Source of the DNA: Xenoacremonium recifei
Lineage: Eukaryota > Ascomycota > Sordariomycetes > Hypocreales > Nectriaceae
NCBI GenBank assembly: GCA_012184525.1
Contig: WOFQ01000006.1
Span: forward strand, 806,001 to 870,000
Length of the DNA stretch: 64,000 nucleotides
Direction of reading: 5' to 3'
This document shows, piece after piece, positions 58,672-64,000 of the stretch (the stretch's first letter is position 1; each line of letters opens with the position of its first letter). The position numbers and the translations under genes are program-made. The notes under the pieces are model-generated. The model was given only the letters and a program-made list of their open reading frames with translations. It searched no databases and was not told where the DNA came from.

Positions 58672-60604
58672 TTAATGCCCGGCTTCAACATCCTCATGAT
58701 GGCTTTGTGCGGACTCATGCTCCTCACTTTCGTGCATCAACTTCTTTTCCGCTTTGATTGCTTCGTCCTCCAGCTCCAAACCCAATCCGACATCCCTCCT
58801 TGCTTCCTCCAGCATTATAGCGTCCTCCTCCCCAGTTCGACTGTGAAAGATGCGATCCATCTCCTCCAGCGTAGCCCCCTTTGTCTCCGGTATACAGAAG
58901 TACAGCCAGATGATGCTGCAGGCAAGGAATCCTGCAAAGAATATGTACGTGCCCCATTCAAGTGTCTCGAACATAGGGGGAACGAAGAAGGCGATGGCGA
59001 AGTTGTTGACCTATTCGAATATCAGTAATGCGTCATCCAGCTTCATATGCTCTTTAACTTACCCAGTTGCTCGAGGCGCCAATCGATGACCCCTTAGCCC
59101 GAATTGACAACGGGAAGATTTCTGCAACAAGTGTCCAAGATACTGGCCCCCAGGTAGCCCCGAACGCCCCAACATAGACCCAGATGAATGCGACAGCCGT
59201 CCAGGCCGCTGCCTTATGACCCGGCCAATCATTATGGAACTTGGCCACGATGATTCCTGCCAGTACCATCGATATGAGCATGACGAGACTGCCTACATAC
59301 AGCATGGGTTTGCGCCCAACTTTGTCAATGACTGCCATAGCCGGGAGTGTGAAAACGAAGAAGATGACGCCCATAACGCCTGTGGCCAGGAGAGCTTGAG
59401 TCCCGCCTGTGAAACCGAGAGACTCAAACACGTTGCTAGCATAGTAGATAATTGCATCAATACCAGACCTATGCTCTCTCCGTTAGCTTGCTGAATGCGA
59501 TCATCCCCTTCATCAACGGCAAACAAGGCTTCTTGGAGTGAAAGACTTACCATTGCTGCCAAAACATGACCAGCCAAGCCGTGGACACACGCTTGAAGTT
59601 GTCCCAAGTTCTAACAATGTTATAATACTGCGCAAACTCCCTTATCCACAGATTTCCCTTCTCCTTGGCAGCTAAGTTTGGAAATGCCTTCGCAAACACT
59701 CGCTGCTCAAACAGACACTCTGCCTTGATTTCCAGAAACTCGACTTGGATCAGCTCATGCTCCAGTGGTAGCTTCCGTAGATACGATAGCGTCTTGAGGG
59801 CTTCTTCGTCGCGGCCTTGTTTGACGAGCCAACGTGGTGAGAAGGGTAGCCACCATATTCCGAATGCGAGGAGAATGGCCGGAATGCCCTGAATGATGGA
59901 CGGGAGTTTCCAAGCCAGGTTGGACTGACCGTCACCGTGGCCACCGATGTAGTTGCTGCCGTAACCGATCCAGAAGGAGAGCATGATTCCGAGGATAGTA
60001 CAGAATTGGTAGAAGGATACAAGAAAGCCACGAAGCTCTGGGGAAGACAGTTCTGCATTATACAAGGGACTAAGAATGTCAGCTGGCTTTGGTACTTAGG
60101 ACGAGAGAGAGCATCAACGTACCCGACACCGCTGAATGTGCCGACCCCGAGACCAGTGAAGAACCGCCCCGCGTATAGCATCTCAGGGTGATGATATGTT
60201 GCGCCGCAGTATAGATAGCTACCCAGAATAACCCAGCAACAAGCCGAGAACATGGTGTATTTACGCGAGAAGACTTCGCCGAGCACGCCAGCTGAAACCG
60301 AACCCAGAATGCCGCCCAGTTGAAGAACCGACGTGAGCCAACCGGTGGCACTTGAAGACGCCACGACAGAGGGGAAATTATCCTTGAAACGGGTCATGAC
60401 GAGCGATTGGCCGAGGACACCCTGCTGATAGCCATATTCGAAACCGCCAAAGCTGCTGAGGTGAGAAGACAGATCATGAGGCGGGACGCGAGGCACTCAC
60501 GAGGCAAAGACAGCGATAACCACCAGCTTGGGATTATTCCACAAGGTTCTCCAACGGTTCTTGTAGGCGAGCTTTACACGCTCATCTGCCATAGAGGCTT
60601 CCAT
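58672..60604 (-). CDS. MFS sugar transporter
   Basis: 565-aa plasma-membrane hexose or oligosaccharide transporter of the SP family. Exons on the minus strand: 60501-60604, 60123-60452, 59551-60069, 59063-59468 and 58672-59010; introns of 48, 53, 82 and 52 nt. Family marks are SFGGFEYGYQQGVLGQ in helix 1, GRFFTGLGVGTFSGVGPLY (sugar-transport signature), PELRGFLVSFYQF, FSPRWLVKQGRDEEAL, FWQQWSGIDAIIYYA in helix 7, VIDKVGRKPML and the C-terminal PETKGATLEEMDRIF. The tail is long and acidic. Substrate cannot be read off. The next upstream gene on the same strand is a beta-mannosidase. Confidence 0.93.
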
Positions 60605-62123
60605 GTTGACTGACAAAAGATCTCAGAGCACTTATTACCGGAGAAGATCGAAGATGGAACCGGGGTAAAGCTGGTCTTGCGAAAATTGAAACGAAGCTCT
60701 ATATCCTCCCTCTCCAACTTCTCCTCTCTCCAAGAGCAGAATGCGGTCCCTTTATAAAACCATCATCTGTCTCTGCACCACCGCAACGAAGTACACACGG
60801 CGCTGCAGATCGACAAGACCCCAGAGCTCTGAGCTGGGGAAGAAGAAGCTTCCCCCGCAACTCGTGTGTCGTCAATTCACGCTGACCGGGGTAAATGCTT
60901 GCCATGGCTCGATTCAGCGGTCATAAAATTCCCGAAGCGGCAAGTTGAAGCACTGGGGATGGTGGTCGGAGAGAACTTCGGAGGCAGCTAAGCGCCGGCA
61001 TTGAGTAAGCTGCTGGGGTGGCGGTGGTTGGCGTTTCCCAATGAAGAATGTGGGAGAGGCACAGAGAGCTCTCATGACCAGAGAAGATGGAGAATGGGCG
61101 GACTCGGAGCCGATGTTGCATTGTAGGAGTGGGTTTTGGAGGTTTGACGTATGAAGCAGTCAATGCTTCCCTACCTCTTTTTCTACGACGGGCGTATGCT
61201 GGGGACTTATCACAGCATTTCAAATCAAAGCCCATTCACTTACAGGTTGTGACAAGAAAAAGAGAGCCTTGATTTTGGAATCGTTCTTCTACTACTCTGT
61301 AATATCCTTGTCATGTCCAGGGATGTTGCATCTCGAGTGTCCAAGTGGGCCGTCGTAAAAGTACCGATCTGCGTTGCCTTCCCTAACCACCTCAGGCAGT
61401 TGATTTGCAAGAGACAGATTTGGTTCTTTCATTCTGACTAAAAGCCAAAACCAAGTTTCAACAAAAGTCTGCTTTCTGGGAATAACGGTTTCAAGTCCAT
61501 GGCTCGCGTCACCAAGGTCTCCGGATGGCAGACTTCGAATTATGGTTGCCTAAATTTCTCTTCTGAGAGGCTTACTAGGACCTTTGACGAGCTCCCTGAC
61601 AACGTAGCATCGAGAGGTCTTCTATGGTGTTAGTCTCGGCTGTTTCCACTCTCTTACTGCGTGAATCCCCACGTCTCCAACTCTTCTTAATATCCGCTCC
61701 AGTATCGGTCCAAGGGATCTTCGTTCAACGAACCACATTGCGGCTCGTGAGTCTTGGCCTTTGCTTTCGTGTAGGGGTAGTACTTCAAGATGAGGGTGTG
61801 ACCAAAAGGAATCGACATTTGGGTTCTTACAAATGAGGAAGTTAGGAGCGCTCTTCATGCTGAACATGCAAAAAATACAAGTTGAGAGTTGTCAACGTTC
61901 GAGCAGAGATGCGGCTGTCTCACGTGGCCAACTTCATTATCAAACAAGGCAGGACGAACCATTTGAAGGATTCAAGAGCCTTAAAAACAGTAACTTCTTC
62001 CCCCATGCGCTCTCAGTTGAGCACTCCAGGGACTTGTCGGGCTTCTAGGGTAACAATCCAATGCATCGAGTCTTCCCAATTGTGATTGATCGATATACAT
62101 TCCCTTCAAGGTGAAGAGCAAGG
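60605..62123. other. Intergenic, transporter promoter and mannosidase 3' flank
   Basis: 1.5 kb. Besides the promoter elements, short frames near 61087 and 61833 have no family features. Confidence 0.5.
60659..60895 (+). promoter_or_regulatory. Duplicated CreA-type sites and TATA box of the transporter
   Basis: The 11-mer ACCGGGGTAAA occurs at 60659-60669 and again at 60885-60895. Each contains CCGGGG, a match to SYGGRG, the CreA/Mig1 core. A TATA box (TTTATAAAG on the minus strand) lies between them at about 60750-60758, 150 bp before the ATG. Glucose repression is inferred. Confidence 0.45.
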
Positions 62124-64000
62124 CTAATTCATCATTCCCAAGTACTGCGATGTCACAACAACGCCATCTTTCCACCCCTGCACTCCGATTTTGACCACCT
62201 CGCCCGGCACTACGTCCACCAGGTTATCCTCGAAACTCACACCGTCATCCTGGCACTCGAGGGCAACGCCCTTGACAGGGACATCTGCGCTTATTTCGAC
62301 CGTCTTTCCTTCGACGACTTCAACTCTAAGATTCGGCTTTTGCAAGTGCAGGTACTTCAGTGGCTCCGACCAGTTAACATAGCGGGCGATCTGAACTCCA
62401 TGCTGGTAGAGGTATGCGGCGACGACAGTGCGAGTCTCAAGTCCTGCATTTTGGCTCTTAACTGGGACATCAAGAGCTATGATCTCGGTTGATTGGTTCT
62501 GTGGGAGAACGAGGGATGAAGCAACGGTCTTGGAGTACGTCTCCTTACCGGTCTCAACGTCCCATGCCTTAAGGACACAGTCCACTTCCAGGTCTTTGAG
62601 AGACAAGTTCGAGCCCCATACCTCAATCTGTGTCTGTTTGTCGACGTTGACGCGAGTATGTTTGCTATGAGGATGCAGATGTTCTTTTCTGGTGATACCA
62701 ATCGATATGGGCGCCATTTCTCGTTTGACGGTGAAGTATGCCAGCTTGGGCCGTAGGTGGTAGTCGCAGATAGACCACGATGTCACTGGCCAACAGTCAT
62801 TGATCTGCCAGACCAATGCACCAGCGCAGTACTCTCTCCCAGGTCCCTTCCACTGACGTTTCCAGAGACGATACGCAGATGCCAGACACTCGCCCTGCAT
62901 CAACTGTGTGCAGTAGATGAAATGCTCCAGAGGATCGGGAGCATAGCGAAAGTTTTCGACTAGATATAGGGCAATACGGCGCTCATGACCGGTCGCCTTG
63001 TTGTGGAAGTCAATGGTAGAAGACTGGGGATATCGATCTGGATCGTCTTTGCCCATGGGAAGAAACCCTTCAATGGTCTTGATACTGGGGAAGGCTTCCA
63101 TACCAAATTCTGAAACAAAACGGCCAACCAGCTTGTCAAAGTCCTGGTATTTTTCCTGGGAGCCGTGCCAGACATTCCACTGATGGATGTCCCCAATGGT
63201 TGGATCTGTCGTCTGTTTTCCACCCCAAGGGCTTCCGTAATGGTATGCAGTTTCCGGGATAAGCTCTTTGCAGACGTCGGCCAAGATCTTCTCGTATATA
63301 TAACGAGCAGGAAAGTCGGTTTTGAGCCAATTATCTGGATCTTTATCCTCGTAATCATAAGTAAGATTCTCGGTCTCGGCTATTTGGTAGTCCTCGTTGT
63401 TCCCAGCCCAGATGACAATGGATGGATGATGCCGAAGTAGTTTGACATTTTCTCGAGCCTCTCGTTCGATGGACTTGAGAAGACTGGGCCAGCATGGATA
63501 GTTACCGCAGCCGAACATGAAGTCGTGCCAGACGAGAATCCCCAGTTCATCGCAGGCGTCGTAGAACGCTTGCTCTTCGTATATACCTCCGCCCCAGACT
63601 CGGATCATGAACTGGTTTCCCTTGGCGACAAGTTTCACCCAATCGTAGTATCTTTGTTTTGAGATTCGGGGAATGAAGTTGTCCGCAGGGATCCAATTGC
63701 TTCCTCCGCAGAAGATAGGCATATTATTGACTCTAAAGAAGAAGCTCGTCCCCGGCTGGTCTTTGAGGGATTGCTGAACCAGCTCAACTTTTCGTAGCCC
63801 GATCTGCTTGGAGACTTGGTCCATTTCCTCGTCATCTTTGACGAGAGTCGCAGTGACAGTGTACAGCGGCTGTTTGCCGTACCGAATCGGGTACCATAGT
63901 TCTGGGTTTTTAACATTGAAGACGGCGCAAGCATCATCGTGGACTTCTACCGTCTGGATCGAAATCTCCTTTCCATCGCGGGAGAGGGCAAATCGAACAT
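62124..64000 (-). CDS. GH2 beta-mannosidase, 5' part missing
   Basis: Only the C-terminal 625 or so residues are in the window; the frame is open to the right edge. The enzyme removes terminal beta-mannose from oligosaccharides. After part of the immunoglobulin-like domain (NPELWYPIRYGKQPLYTVTA) comes the TIM barrel: FCGGSNWIPADNFIPR, RVWGGGIYEEQAFYDACDEL and LVWHDFMFGCGNYP. The acid/base Glu is in SIVIWAGNNEDYQ and the nucleophile Glu in RFVSEFGMEAFPS. ALVWQINDCWPVTSWS closes the catalytic domain, then beta-rich C-terminal domains. No intron in the visible part. Whether it is secreted (MndA) or intracellular (MndB) depends on the missing N-terminus. The conserved blocks look closer to MndB. 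Confidence 0.92.
   Translation of the reverse strand, partial: VRFALSRDGKEISIQTVEVHDDACAVFNVKNPELWYPIRYGKQPLYTVTATLVKDDEEMDQVSKQIGLRKVELVQQSLKDQPGTSFFFRVNNMPIFCGGSNWIPADNFIPRISKQRYYDWVKLVAKGNQFMIRVWGGGIYEEQAFYDACDELGILVWHDFMFGCGNYPCWPSLLKSIEREARENVKLLRHHPSIVIWAGNNEDYQIAETENLTYDYEDKDPDNWLKTDFPARYIYEKILADVCKELIPETAYHYGSPWGGKQTTDPTIGDIHQWNVWHGSQEKYQDFDKLVGRFVSEFGMEAFPSIKTIEGFLPMGKDDPDRYPQSSTIDFHNKATGHERRIALYLVENFRYAPDPLEHFIYCTQLMQGECLASAYRLWKRQWKGPGREYCAGALVWQINDCWPVTSWSICDYHLRPKLAYFTVKREMAPISIGITRKEHLHPHSKHTRVNVDKQTQIEVWGSNLSLKDLEVDCVLKAWDVETGKETYSKTVASSLVLPQNQSTEIIALDVPVKSQNAGLETRTVVAAYLYQHGVQIARYVNWSEPLKYLHLQKPNLRVEVVEGKTVEISADVPVKGVALECQDDGVSFEDNLVDVVPGEVVKIGVQGWKDGVVVTSQYLGMMN

Overview
The window looks like nuclear DNA of a filamentous ascomycete (Pezizomycotina). 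Genes lie on both strands without operons. They are split by short GT-AG introns, mostly 46-120 nt. The gene set is typical of the group: a Zn2Cys6 regulator, an Atg26-type sterol glucosyltransferase with PH and GRAM domains, MFS and NCS1 transporters, an Mtf2-like mitochondrial protein and a GH2 beta-mannosidase. The class (Sordariomycetes is my guess) cannot be fixed from sequence alone. I see no rRNA, tRNA, CRISPR array, intact transposon or viral gene.

Layout. 1-8.5 kb is a run of five minus-strand genes with accessory flavour: Zn2Cys6 factor (cut by the left edge), SAM methyltransferase, monocarboxylate-type MFS transporter, secreted cupredoxin and NAD-dependent epimerase/reductase. An AT-rich gap follows. 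9.4-31.4 kb is core housekeeping: mtf2-like (-) divergent from cmr1 (+), ATG26/UGT51 (+), complex I GRIM-19 (+), a retinol-dehydrogenase-like SDR (-), the Pol II CTD phosphatase fcp1 (-), then after a 2.5-kb gap condensin cnd1 (-). 32-40 kb holds cdc7 kinase (+, divergent from cnd1), ribosomal protein uL15/rpl28 (-), the iron-sulfur helicase chl1 (+, divergent from rpl28) and a purine-cytosine permease (+). 41-46 kb holds an unrecognised 232-aa protein, a Pro/Thr/Val-repeat protein with a hydrophobic tail, and a bZIP factor whose N-terminal coding frame lacks an AUG. 46-54 kb is gene-poor, with one convincing gene, an orphan predicted secreted protein. 54-64 kb holds a tandem-CCCH protein (Lee1-like), mitochondrial acyl carrier protein with an 18-nt micro-exon, a sugar transporter, and a GH2 beta-mannosidase cut by the right edge.

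Themes. cmr1, cnd1, cdc7 and chl1 all act in chromosome replication or segregation, and their upstream regions carry ACGCG/ACGCGT (MCB-like) elements, which suggests shared G1/S control. grim19, ACP and mtf2 serve the mitochondrion. The sugar transporter and beta-mannosidase are neighbours on one strand, and the transporter has duplicated CreA-type sites upstream. Most gene models rest on exon joins that restore conserved family sequence. The most unusual items are the missing AUG of the bZIP gene, a perfect 12-bp hairpin starting right after the ATG26 stop codon, the secreted orphan in the gene-poor tract, and the left-edge run that could be the end of an accessory metabolic cluster. I found no clear candidate for a wholly new system.
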